DNA of 45,790 bases from Planctomycetota bacterium (GTDB lineage: Bacteria; Planctomycetota; UBA1135; GCA-002686595): contig JALWOP010000361.1 in NCBI GenBank assembly GCA_027083445.1, positions 1 to 45,790 on the forward strand, given 5' to 3'. How positions within the stretch are numbered: position 1 is the first letter of the stretch; each line of letters begins with the position of its first letter. The translations under genes and the position numbers were made by a program. The notes below the pieces were generated by a model. The model was not told the DNA's origin. It worked only from the letters and a program-made list of their open reading frames with translations, and ran no database searches. Shown piece after piece: positions 9,312 to 17,120 of this stretch.

Positions 9312-9710
9312 CTAGGGCGTGGTCACCATGATGCTCAGCGGGTTGCTGAGCTTCGGTGTGCCCGACCCGTCCAGGACGGCGGCCTGAGCGAAGATGTCGT
9401 AGTAGGCCGCTGCGTCGGGAATGTTCAAGGAGTGGACGTACTCACCCCTGCCGTTGTCGTAGTTCGCGGAGCCACTGAGCACGAAGGTGTTCAGGTGTCC
9501 CGGTCCGGACAGGGGGACATCGACGATCTGGCCCTTGTACTTGGCCGCCGAGCGGGAGCTGGCAAGGAGGAGCACGACCGTGTTGTTGATCGAAGTCGCC
9601 CTCTGATCGAGTTCTCGCCGACCCTCCTGCCTATCCCAGTATTCGTAGGCGAAGCAGTGGATCGGATTTGACGCGGGCGTGACACTTGCCGGCGCGAATG
9701 TCATGCCCAC
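9312..9710 (-). CDS. Hypothetical protein, probably the C-terminal remnant of a secreted protein
   Basis: From GTG 9710 this gives 132 residues ending in LSNPLSIMVTTP. The pattern before it (YYDIFAQAAVLDGSGTPKLS) resembles the final beta-sandwich strands of planctomycete secreted proteins, judged by eye. The same frame stays open upstream to a TGA at 9828-9830 and looks coding there (FADIVPLLEIHCVPPPTRLP), but it has no ATG, GTG or TTG start. An ATG at 9831 opens a different frame that would join after a slip near the run of G at 9765-9771. GC content looks lower than in neighbouring genes. A truncated or frameshifted gene is the likeliest reading; a short genuine gene from GTG 9710 is possible. 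Confidence 0.4.
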   Translation of the reverse strand: MGMTFAPASVTPASNPIHCFAYEYWDRQEGRRELDQRATSINNTVVLLLASSRSAAKYKGQIVDVPLSGPGHLNTFVLSGSANYDNGRGEYVHSLNIPDAAAYYDIFAQAAVLDGSGTPKLSNPLSIMVTTP

Positions 9711-9882
9711 GGCCCCCGGTGCAGATGCCAGGACGAAGGTAGCTGCCGCAGGTAGGCGTGTAGGAGGGGGGACACAATGGATCTCCAGTAGAGGGACGAT
9801 GTCGGCGAACGCTTGTGGTCGAGTCCGTCATGTCCCGTTGCGGAGACTGGTTCTTTCTTGGCCGATCCTGTCTTGATTCAGC

Positions 9883-11040
9883 TCACTTCATCTGGAGAAC
9901 ACCGTGTTGCCGCAGGGCATCGCGTAGGGCCTCGTGGGGGATGGCCTCGATGATCCGACCCCGATAGCCCTTCATCGTCTCGGCCGCCACGAGGGCGTTG
10001 ACGATCGCCTCTTCGGTTGCGCGTACCGTTGCGAGAAAGAGGGGGTCCATCCATTCATCCGGCATGGACGACAACTCGAGCGTTCCGTCCGCGGCCTGGT
10101 CGGGTTCGAAGGTCGAGAAGGCGAGGAAAATGTCGCCCGATTCCGTCCCCGAAAAACTACCGCAACGTGCGAGGCCGAGGGGAATGCGACGTGCCATGCG
10201 CCGGAGACCTGTCGGAAGCAGAGGCGCATCCGTCGCAAGAATCACGATGATCGAACCATCATCTTTGTCCGGTTTCTCTCCTTCGTCGGCGAGTTCCCGT
10301 CCCACGGGGATCCCCGCGATCCTGAGTTCCCTTCGTTCGCCGTGGTTGGCTTGTACGAGCACGCCGACGGTGTAGCCGCCGTTCCTTTTCGAGAGGCGCC
10401 TCGAGGCGGTACCGATGCCGCCCTTGAATCCGTGGCAGATCATGCCTGTGCCACCGCCGACGTTCCCTTCCGCGACGGGTCCGGCGTGGGCCGTCTGGAG
10501 TGCCTGGATCACATCGGACTCCTGGAGCGCGAATCCCTCGATGTCGTTGAGCCAGCCGTCCCAGGTCTCGGCGACGACGGGAAGCAGAACCGCGTGGTCG
10601 AGTCCCTCGGTCTCGAGGGACCACTTGGCGATCCCGTTCCAGGCCGTGCCCACGCCCAGGGTGTTTGTGATCGCGACCGGCGAGATGAGGTAGCCCTCCT
10701 CGTCGATGAAGTGCGTGCCCGTCATCTCTCCGTCGCCGTTCTGGCAGTAGACCGCGGCCGGAACGGATCGGATCTGCGAGTTCGCGAGGATCACGGTGAC
10801 GCCGGTGCGCACGGCATGGGGGCCGTGCCCCCTGATCAAGGTCTTCTGCCCGACGAGGACCCCTTCCACGTCGGTGATCGCGTTCAGGGGTCCGGGCTTT
10901 CCGTCGAAGGGGATCCCGAGATCGCGCGCACGTTTCGGCGGCGATTGCGCCCAACAGAAGGCCGACAGCGTGACGAAGAGAAGGATGCGCAGATCAAGGG
11001 GAGTGGAGCGACCGGGTAAGGCTCGGCGTGGCAGCATCAT
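9883..11040 (-). CDS. S58 family peptidase (DmpA-like L-aminopeptidase/D-esterase), exported
   Basis: This 385-residue protein begins with a signal peptide (hydrophobic stretch about 17-31, ending near CWAQ). The mature part starts RARDLGIPFDGKPGPLNAI, typical of the DmpA/BapA family. These N-terminal-nucleophile enzymes cut themselves at a Gly-Ser bond to free the catalytic Ser; here that is G262-S263 in DDGSIIVILATDAPLLP. The NVGGGTGM segment (about 193-200) is also a family hallmark. It would release N-terminal residues from small peptides, amides or beta-peptides, probably in the periplasm. Start: ATG 11040 (or the adjacent ATG 11037), because the frame further upstream lacks family resemblance. 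It is divergent from the superoxide-reductase-like gene. Confidence 0.88.
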   Translation of the reverse strand: MMLPRRALPGRSTPLDLRILLFVTLSAFCWAQSPPKRARDLGIPFDGKPGPLNAITDVEGVLVGQKTLIRGHGPHAVRTGVTVILANSQIRSVPAAVYCQNGDGEMTGTHFIDEEGYLISPVAITNTLGVGTAWNGIAKWSLETEGLDHAVLLPVVAETWDGWLNDIEGFALQESDVIQALQTAHAGPVAEGNVGGGTGMICHGFKGGIGTASRRLSKRNGGYTVGVLVQANHGERRELRIAGIPVGRELADEGEKPDKDDGSIIVILATDAPLLPTGLRRMARRIPLGLARCGSFSGTESGDIFLAFSTFEPDQAADGTLELSSMPDEWMDPLFLATVRATEEAIVNALVAAETMKGYRGRIIEAIPHEALRDALRQHGVLQMK

Positions 11041-11230
11041 GGTTGGATCGGGAGCCGAAAGACTGGGAAAGGCACTGCGCCAAGATACCGTCGCTGCGAT
11101 GGCGGTACCGACTCGGCTCCCCCGGGCGCAAGTCCGATCCATTTTTCGGAATGCCTGACCTTCGGCGCTAGAATGTGGGCGCGGTGCCCTGGGCGCCGCC
11201 TTCGCGATTCCTTCCCCGAAAGAGCACGAC
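11041..11230. promoter_or_regulatory. Divergent promoter region between the S58 peptidase and superoxide-reductase-like genes
   Basis: This 190-base gap must contain promoters for both divergent genes. TAGAAT at 11169-11174 resembles a -10 box for the rightward gene and would leave a leader of about 50 bases, but no convincing -35 box is at the right distance. No inverted repeat suggesting an operator is obvious. Confidence 0.3.
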
Positions 11231-11650
11231 ATGAACTCCCTTCCCCGACGCAGAATTCTCCACGCCGCAGCCGCCACCGCCCTTGCAGGAGCCCTTAGTG
11301 GGAGTGCGCGAGCCCAAGACGACTCAGCCAAGACCAAGGGCCCCCAAGAGTGGGGGGGCTGGTTCACCAACCCGGCGGGCAACAAACACATGCCCGTGGT
11401 CTCCTCGTTGCGCCATGGCGACCAGGTCAAGATCTCCTTGGAGGTACGTCACCCCCAGGCGGCTGCCCATCACATCTCAAACATTCGGATCTATGACGCC
11501 GACCGCATCGAGATCGCCACGCTGGAACTGCACCCGACACTGAGCACGCCACAAGGAGCGCTGCTCCTGCGCGTGCCCGCAGGGACGAACCTCTATGCGG
11601 TTTCGAATTGCAACAAGCACGGCCTCTGGTACAGCGCCTTCACGGTCTGA
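11231..11650 (+). CDS. Tat-exported superoxide reductase-like (desulfoferrodoxin family) protein
   Basis: The protein has 139 residues. RRRILHAAAATALAGAL followed by SARAQ is a Tat-type signal peptide. The mature domain keeps all five ligands of the superoxide reductase iron centre: H53 in NKHMPVV, H74 and H80 (six apart, in RHPQAAAHH), and C127 and H130 in CNKHGLW. The conserved Lys is present (K52), but the usual Glu before it (EKH) is Asn51. In known enzymes that Glu is the sixth iron ligand in the resting oxidised state. The likely role is one-electron reduction of superoxide in the periplasm. Periplasmic, Tat-exported versions are less usual than cytoplasmic ones. The redox partner is not visible. 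Confidence 0.78.
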   Translation: MNSLPRRRILHAAAATALAGALSGSARAQDDSAKTKGPQEWGGWFTNPAGNKHMPVVSSLRHGDQVKISLEVRHPQAAAHHISNIRIYDADRIEIATLELHPTLSTPQGALLLRVPAGTNLYAVSNCNKHGLWYSAFTV

Positions 11651-11661
11651 CCCGCGGGTCA
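11648..11661. terminator. 14-bp palindrome over the stop codon of the superoxide-reductase-like gene
   Basis: TGACCCGCGGGTCA is a perfect palindrome starting with the TGA stop, in the 26-base gap before the convergent TauE/SafE gene's stop. A loop of four bases leaves a 5-bp stem. It may act as a weak terminator; no T-tract is present. Confidence 0.25.
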
Positions 11662-11676
11662 GGGGCGGTGCTCGGG

Positions 11677-12480
11677 TCACTCCCCGTGCCGCCAGACCTT
11701 GACCGCGGAGATGACGAGCAAGAGCGCCAGGAAGGGCAGTAGCCAAGCCTCGGGGATCACCCCGAGAAGATGGCCACCGAGAAAGGCACCCACGATCGAA
11801 CCCGCCGAGAGGAAGAGGAGGAAGCCTCGGTTGGCCCCCAAGACGGCGAAACTCTTGTCCTGGCTGTAGCGCGCGAAGGCGACCAACATGGTGGGCAGGC
11901 TCACCGCCAGGGAGAGACTTCCCGCCAGCTTGAGGTTCACGCCGAACAGCAGCGTGATCGTCGGGATGAGCAGCTCCCCCCCGGCCACACCCATGAGCGC
12001 GGCAATGGCGCCGATCAACAGGCCCGCACCCGTGGCGAGCGCCACGAGGGCCGGTCCCCCGATGCCCCAGGCCTGAGCTCCCCCTCCATGACCGAAGAGG
12101 AGCACGCCGGCGATGAGGAGCAAGAGCAGGGCTAGTACGCGATAAAGCGTTCCCACCCGGATGCGCGTCGCCAACGTGGCACCCAGCCAGGCTCCGACCA
12201 GGGTGCCCGGCAGCAGCATGGCCAGGATATCCCAGCGCTCTGCAATGGCGCTGAAGGGAACGGTGGCCGCTCGGAAGGGGAGCGAGGCCGCGACGACCAC
12301 GAGACTGGTCGCCTTGTTGACGATCACCGCCTCGAGGGCTCCGAAACCGAAGAGGCCGATCAAGAGCGGCAGACGGTACTCCGCGCCCCCAAGACCGATC
12401 AGGCCCCCGAGCAGGCCGATCGAGGCTCCCGTGAGGAAGACGATGGACCACCGTCCACGCGCGGCACCTCGACCTTGCAT
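11677..12480 (-). CDS. TauE/SafE family membrane permease
   Basis: This 267-residue protein has about eight hydrophobic helices in two halves. The first half carries GLLGGLIGLGGAEYRLPLL and the second AALMGVAGGELLIPTI; this internal duplication with glycine-rich G-x-G-G segments is the signature of the TauE/SafE (formerly DUF81) family. Members are proposed to export sulfite, sulfoacetate or other organic anions, or to take up sulfur compounds; the substrate cannot be assigned here. The VNKATS segment after helix 2 is also typical. It converges with the superoxide-reductase-like gene and diverges from the phosphoesterase gene (109-base gap). No sulfur-metabolism gene is adjacent. Confidence 0.85.
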   Translation of the reverse strand: MQGRGAARGRWSIVFLTGASIGLLGGLIGLGGAEYRLPLLIGLFGFGALEAVIVNKATSLVVVAASLPFRAATVPFSAIAERWDILAMLLPGTLVGAWLGATLATRIRVGTLYRVLALLLLLIAGVLLFGHGGGAQAWGIGGPALVALATGAGLLIGAIAALMGVAGGELLIPTITLLFGVNLKLAGSLSLAVSLPTMLVAFARYSQDKSFAVLGANRGFLLFLSAGSIVGAFLGGHLLGVIPEAWLLPFLALLLVISAVKVWRHGE

Positions 12481-12589
12481 CGCGGAATCTTACCGCCTGC
12501 CGCCCGGGCTGGGTATCGGGGGCGGCCACCCGCCTCCCCGCCCACATCGAGGCGTGACAGAACCGACGGCGCTGAGCAAACTTGGGTGC

Positions 12590-15271
12590 ATGCGCGCTCT
12601 CCACTCCGCACCCCTCCTCCTGATCCTCGCAGCCTGCGCGGGAGATCCCTCCCTGCCCACGCCCCACGCTCCCCTCGATACCGTCGGTCGCAAGGGGGGC
12701 GCCCAGGCCGTGACCCCGGTCAACCAGACCCTCACGCCCCATGGAACGAGCATCGATCTGCCCGGACTGCGGCCCCAAGCCCTGGCGCTCTCGGCCGACG
12801 GCAGTCGCATCTACGTCTCGGGCAAGACCTCCGAGCTGCTCGTGATCGATGCCGCCCAGGGCGACATTCTGCAGAGGGTCAGCCTGCCCTCCGAAGAGGC
12901 GACCACCCTCTCCCCCGTCTCCACCCACGAACTCGACCCGGATGGGGACGCCCAGCTCTCCTTCACCGGACTCCTCTCCTCCCCCGACGGCCGCTTCGTC
13001 TACCTCAGCAACGTCAACGGCTCGATCAAGGTCTTCACCGTCGATGAAGAGGGCACGCTGCACCCCTCACACTCGATCCCGCTCCCAGAGGCGGGCGCAC
13101 CCCGGCGCCGCGCCGAGATTCCCAGCGGACTCGCTCTACATCCCGACGGCCGACACCTCCTCGTCTGCGGCAACCTCTCCAATCGACTCCTCGAAGTGGA
13201 CCTCTCCACCGGAGAGTGCGGCCGGACCTTCGATGTCGGGGTCGCCCCCTTCGATGTAGTCGTTGCCGCAGGGCACGCCTTCGTCAGCAACTGGGGTGGA
13301 GGCCGGCCCCAAAGCGGTGACCGCACCGGTCCCGCCGGCCTGGGGACGAAGGTGCGCATCGACGAGCGCGGCATCGCCAGCGAGGGGTCGGTGACGATCA
13401 TCGATTTGGCACCGGGAGGAGCCGGCGTTCTGGACGAGGTGCGCACGGGGTTGCACGCCAGCGCTCTCGCCGTCTCTCCCGACCAGCGCTACGTCGTCGT
13501 GGCCAACGCGGGAAGTGACACGCTCACCGTTCTCGACGCCCACTCAGGCGAAATCGTGACCACGATCTCCTGCCGCATGCACCCCGCCGATCTGCTCTCG
13601 GCGACTCCCAGCGCCCTCGCCTTCGACCCGGATGGGGAACGACTCTATGTCGCCAACGGCACTCAAAACGCGGTCGGAGTGATCGAGTTCGAGCCGGAGG
13701 AGAAGGGGGAATCGCGGCTGCGCGGCCTCATCCCCGTGGGCTGGTTTCCCGGCGCCCTGGCCTATGACGAGCAGCGTGAGCAGATCGTCGTGGCCAACAT
13801 CAAGGGCCTGGGTTTCGGCAGGCCCCGTGACGGCGGTCTTGCGCCCCAGTTCAACACCCACCAATACCACGGTTCCCTTTCGCTCGTGCCTCTCCCGGGG
13901 CGTGAAGAGCTGGCCCAGCTCTCCAGCCAGGTCGACCTGGGCCTGCGCCAGGCCGCGATCGAGGCCGCCCTGCAGCCACCCCGGAAAGGGCGCCCAGCCG
14001 TCGCGGTCCCCGAGCGCATCGGGGAACCCAGCTTGATCCGCCATGTCGTCTACATCATCAAGGAGAACCGCACCTACGACCAGATTCTGGGGGACCTGCC
14101 CGAAGGAAACGGGGATCCCAGCCTGTGCTCCTTCGGCGAGGCGATCACTCCCAACCACCACGCCCTGGCCCGGGAGTTCGTCCTGCTCGACAACACCTAC
14201 TGCAGCGGGATTCTGAGCGCCGACGGACACAACTGGTCGACTTCGGCCTTCGGCACGGACTATCTCGAGCGTAGCTTCGCGGGTTGGGCCCGCAGCTATC
14301 CCGACGGCATGACCGAGTCCGACAAGGATGCACTCGCCTACTCCCCGGCTGGATTCCTGTGGGACCACGCGCTTGCGGCCGGGCTCTCGGTACGCAACTA
14401 CGGGGAGTTCTGCGTGAGCCGGACCCGCTGGCGTGATCCCAAACGCGGCGGACGGCCCGACTTCACCGCCTGCTACCGGACCTGGAAGGGGGAGAGCGAC
14501 GCGGTTCTCTTCGGTTGCGAGCCGGTGGTGCCCTCCCTGGAAGGGGTGACACAGACGCGTACGGTTGGCTGGAACATGAACGTGCCCGATCAGTATCGGG
14601 CGGACGTCTTCCTCGAAGACCTGGCGCAAGCGGAAGAAGAGGGCAGTTTTCCCGCCCTGTCGATCATCTGCCTCCCCGACGATCACACCAGCGGAACCAG
14701 CGAAGGGGCACCGACGCCCCAGGCCTGCGTCGCGGACAACGACCTGGCACTGGGCCGCATCATCGAGGGGCTCAGCCGCTCCTCCTTCTGGGGGCAGATG
14801 GCGGTCTTCGTGATCGAGGACGATCCGCAGGCCGGCTGGGATCACGTCTCCGGCTACCGCACCTGCGCCTTCGTCGCCGGACCCTACGTGCGCCGCGGAG
14901 CGGTCGTTTCGAACCAGTACAACACGACCAGCATCCTGCGCACCATCGAGCAGATTCTCGGCATCGCTCCGATGAACCAGTTCGACGCCAGCGCTTCACC
15001 GATGTACGAGTGCTTCCAGGACGTTCCCGACCTCTCCCCCTACAGCGCTCGCGCGGCGCGGGTTCCCCTGGATGAACTCAACCCGCCGGCGGAGTCCTTG
15101 AGTGACCCGGAGCTACGCGCCGATGCCTTGGCCTCGGCCGCGATCGACTGGGAGGGGGCGGACCGCGCGCCCGAGGATCTGCTCAACCGCATCCTCTGGC
15201 GGGCGACCCGGGGGCTGGATGAGCCCTATCCGGAGTGGGCCATCACAGCCCTACCGGACGATGACGACTAG
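12590..15271 (+). CDS. Bifunctional YncE-like beta-propeller/phosphoesterase lipoprotein
   Basis: This 893-residue protein starts with a lipoprotein signal (LLLILAAC, C16 at the lipobox). Residues about 40-430 form a beta-propeller with YVTN-type repeats (IYVSGKTSELLVIDA, VVVANAGSDTLTVLDA, LYVANGTQNAVGVIEF). Residues about 480-860 form a phosphoesterase domain of the phospholipase C/acid phosphatase family: HVVYIIKENRTYDQILGD, then SADGHNWSTSAF, DDHTSGT and EDDPQAGWDHVSGYRT, carrying the probable metal-binding Asp and His residues. The order matches a known planctomycete architecture. It would hydrolyse phosphate esters outside the cytoplasm; the natural substrate is unknown. ATG 12590 is chosen because it begins the lipoprotein signal. 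Its stop is interlocked with the convergent GT2 stop. Confidence 0.88.
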   Translation: MRALHSAPLLLILAACAGDPSLPTPHAPLDTVGRKGGAQAVTPVNQTLTPHGTSIDLPGLRPQALALSADGSRIYVSGKTSELLVIDAAQGDILQRVSLPSEEATTLSPVSTHELDPDGDAQLSFTGLLSSPDGRFVYLSNVNGSIKVFTVDEEGTLHPSHSIPLPEAGAPRRRAEIPSGLALHPDGRHLLVCGNLSNRLLEVDLSTGECGRTFDVGVAPFDVVVAAGHAFVSNWGGGRPQSGDRTGPAGLGTKVRIDERGIASEGSVTIIDLAPGGAGVLDEVRTGLHASALAVSPDQRYVVVANAGSDTLTVLDAHSGEIVTTISCRMHPADLLSATPSALAFDPDGERLYVANGTQNAVGVIEFEPEEKGESRLRGLIPVGWFPGALAYDEQREQIVVANIKGLGFGRPRDGGLAPQFNTHQYHGSLSLVPLPGREELAQLSSQVDLGLRQAAIEAALQPPRKGRPAVAVPERIGEPSLIRHVVYIIKENRTYDQILGDLPEGNGDPSLCSFGEAITPNHHALAREFVLLDNTYCSGILSADGHNWSTSAFGTDYLERSFAGWARSYPDGMTESDKDALAYSPAGFLWDHALAAGLSVRNYGEFCVSRTRWRDPKRGGRPDFTACYRTWKGESDAVLFGCEPVVPSLEGVTQTRTVGWNMNVPDQYRADVFLEDLAQAEEEGSFPALSIICLPDDHTSGTSEGAPTPQACVADNDLALGRIIEGLSRSSFWGQMAVFVIEDDPQAGWDHVSGYRTCAFVAGPYVRRGAVVSNQYNTTSILRTIEQILGIAPMNQFDASASPMYECFQDVPDLSPYSARAARVPLDELNPPAESLSDPELRADALASAAIDWEGADRAPEDLLNRILWRATRGLDEPYPEWAITALPDDDD
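15268..15271. other. Shared CTAG: two convergent stop codons interlocked
   Basis: TAG of the phosphoesterase gene is 15269-15271 on the plus strand, and TAG of the GT2 gene is the complement of 15268-15270. No room remains for a conventional terminator between the genes. Confidence 0.9.
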
Positions 15272-16269
15272 ATCTGTTCGGCGGCCGTCAGCGAAGCTGC
15301 TTCACTGCCGAGGGAGCCGTCCTCTTCACCGTAGGGCAAGAGCTCTTCCTCGCTGGGGCGCTTGCCGCGCAGGCTGGCGAGGAAGAGGCCGGGGTCCGCT
15401 CCAGCGGCGCGCAGGAGGTGCCAGAGGCCACGGGGGTCGAAGCGGCGCAGGCCCTCGCGGGCCAGGTGCAGGTGGGCGACGAGCAGACGGTGTCGCAGGA
15501 GCCTGCGACGCTGGGAGGGCAGGTGGGGGAAACGCGCCAGCACGTCGCGCCAGATCCTCGCCGAGTAGAGCCAGTAGAGGCGTGAGCGGGCGTCCATCTG
15601 GGCGGTCAGGCGCGTTCCGCTGCCGTCATCCGCGGTCATGATGCAGCCTACGTGGTTCACCGCGCAGACGGGGGAGCCGATGCCGTGCACCAGAAACCCA
15701 TGGGTGTCGTGACGGCGGGGCATCTCGGCCCAGAGCGCCCCCTTGGCGAGGAAACGCCGGCGGTGGAAGACGCTGCCCTGCAGCATCATCGGAATCCGAG
15801 GCCGCACGACCCAGGGGGTGGCATCCGCCAGGAAGGCGTGGGGGCCCGCAGTCGTGAAGCGGGCCTGCTCCCACTGGCGGTGTCCACCCTCGCGCTCCGT
15901 TCGTCGCAGGTCGGCGAAGTAGAAATCAGCGCGGCCGCCGGTGGCCCCGACGGCGCGCGCAACGGCCTCGAGGTGACCGGGAGTCCAGTAGTCGTCGGAG
16001 TCGAGGAAGGCGATCCACTCCGCCGTCGCCGCCCGCGATCCCGCGTTGCGGGCAGCGGCTCCTCCTGCGTTGGCTTGGCGCAGGCAACGCACCACGCCTC
16101 CGTAGCCTTCGACGACCTCGGCGGTCCGATCACTCGAACCGTCGTCGACGACGAGCACCTCCTTGGGCGGATGGCTCTGGGCCAGCGCACTCTCGATCGC
16201 CCGGCCCACCGTGCCCTCACGGTTGTAGGCGGGGATGACGCAGGTAAAGGTGGGGGCAGGGTTCACCAT
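15268..16269 (-). CDS. GT2 family glycosyltransferase
   Basis: This 333-residue protein has a classic GT-A N-terminus, FTCVIPAYNREGTVGRAI, with VVDDGSSDRTAEVV following and the DXD-type motif LDSDDYW at about 89-95. The C-terminal 100 residues are rich in Arg and Leu and may form a membrane-peripheral helical part. ATG 16269 begins the conserved domain; longer in-frame versions add sequence without family resemblance. The start overlaps the end of the preceding glycosyltransferase by 7 bases, so this is the third gene of a coupled set (pyruvyl transferase-like, GT, GT). Sugar specificity is unknown. Confidence 0.87.
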   Translation of the reverse strand: MVNPAPTFTCVIPAYNREGTVGRAIESALAQSHPPKEVLVVDDGSSDRTAEVVEGYGGVVRCLRQANAGGAAARNAGSRAATAEWIAFLDSDDYWTPGHLEAVARAVGATGGRADFYFADLRRTEREGGHRQWEQARFTTAGPHAFLADATPWVVRPRIPMMLQGSVFHRRRFLAKGALWAEMPRRHDTHGFLVHGIGSPVCAVNHVGCIMTADDGSGTRLTAQMDARSRLYWLYSARIWRDVLARFPHLPSQRRRLLRHRLLVAHLHLAREGLRRFDPRGLWHLLRAAGADPGLFLASLRGKRPSEEELLPYGEEDGSLGSEAASLTAAEQI

Positions 16270-17120
16270 TGGCGCTTGGAGCCGGTCAGGGCCCGGCGCA
16301 ACCTGCCGGCGATGTTGCGCAGCTTGCGCCTTGCCGGAGACCAGTAGGCGGGATCGGGGGAGGCCTCCTGGACGATGCGTGCCGAGCGACGTAGCTGGGA
16401 TTGCCACTCAGCGATCGACCGCACCCCGTTGCGCTTGGCGGAAAGGGGCAGAAAGGTCTCCAGGTCGGCATCGCTCTTCAGGCCGGTGTGCTCCGCCCGG
16501 GGATCGTCCATGTGTTCCTGGTAGAGGAAGGGATAGGCCCAGCCGTTGATCCAGCCGGCTCGGCCGACCTCGATGCAGTAATCGGTGAAGCTCTGACCCT
16601 CGGCCAGCGGTCCGAAGCGTTCGAGACAGGCACGCTTCATCAAGTAGCCCGAACCTTCGACCCACAGGTTGACCAGCAATCGATGGCCGCCGCCAAAGGT
16701 TCGAATCTTGCGTTCAGCCAGCTCGGGAACGAAGTCCTCCTCCTGGAAACGCCAGCAGCCGATGATGCCGAAACGCTCCTCGTCCTCGTGCATGGCGCGC
16801 AGCTTGGCACCCCAGTCGTGCGGGACGATGCAGTCATCGTCCACCTTGGAGAGATAGGCCCCCGTCGCGTTCTCCCAGAGCCAGTTGGTCGGAGCAGTGA
16901 GGCGCAGGTTCTCCTCGGAGTGATGGAAGCGGTAGAGGCGCGGATGTCCCTGGAACTCGCGCACGACCTCCAGGGTCGCGGCGTCCTGACCGTTGTGCCA
17001 AACCCATACCCGCATCGACTCGTCGCAGCGCGCCAAGAGCTCGGAGAGCGCCAGCCGCGTATAGGACGGCCGGTTGTAGGTGATCATCAGGACGTCGGTC
17101 CCCTCGCACATCAGGGTCAT
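16263..17120 (-). CDS. Glycosyltransferase (GT2-like, GT-A fold)
   Basis: This 285-residue protein starts TDVLMITYNRPSYTRLAL, as GT-A enzymes do, and has SKVDDDCIVPHDW with a DDD triplet at about 94-96 as the metal/nucleotide-sugar site. The middle part (FGGGHRLLVNLWVEGSGYLMKR) and the following Asp-containing FTDYCIEV would form the acceptor and catalytic side. It is more distant from textbook GT2 members than the others in this window. ATG 17120 overlaps the stop of the pyruvyl transferase-like gene (ATGA), which fixes the start. The role, adding one sugar of the repeat unit, is inferred from the neighbours. Confidence 0.82.
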   Translation of the reverse strand: MTLMCEGTDVLMITYNRPSYTRLALSELLARCDESMRVWVWHNGQDAATLEVVREFQGHPRLYRFHHSEENLRLTAPTNWLWENATGAYLSKVDDDCIVPHDWGAKLRAMHEDEERFGIIGCWRFQEEDFVPELAERKIRTFGGGHRLLVNLWVEGSGYLMKRACLERFGPLAEGQSFTDYCIEVGRAGWINGWAYPFLYQEHMDDPRAEHTGLKSDADLETFLPLSAKRNGVRSIAEWQSQLRRSARIVQEASPDPAYWSPARRKLRNIAGRLRRALTGSKRQW

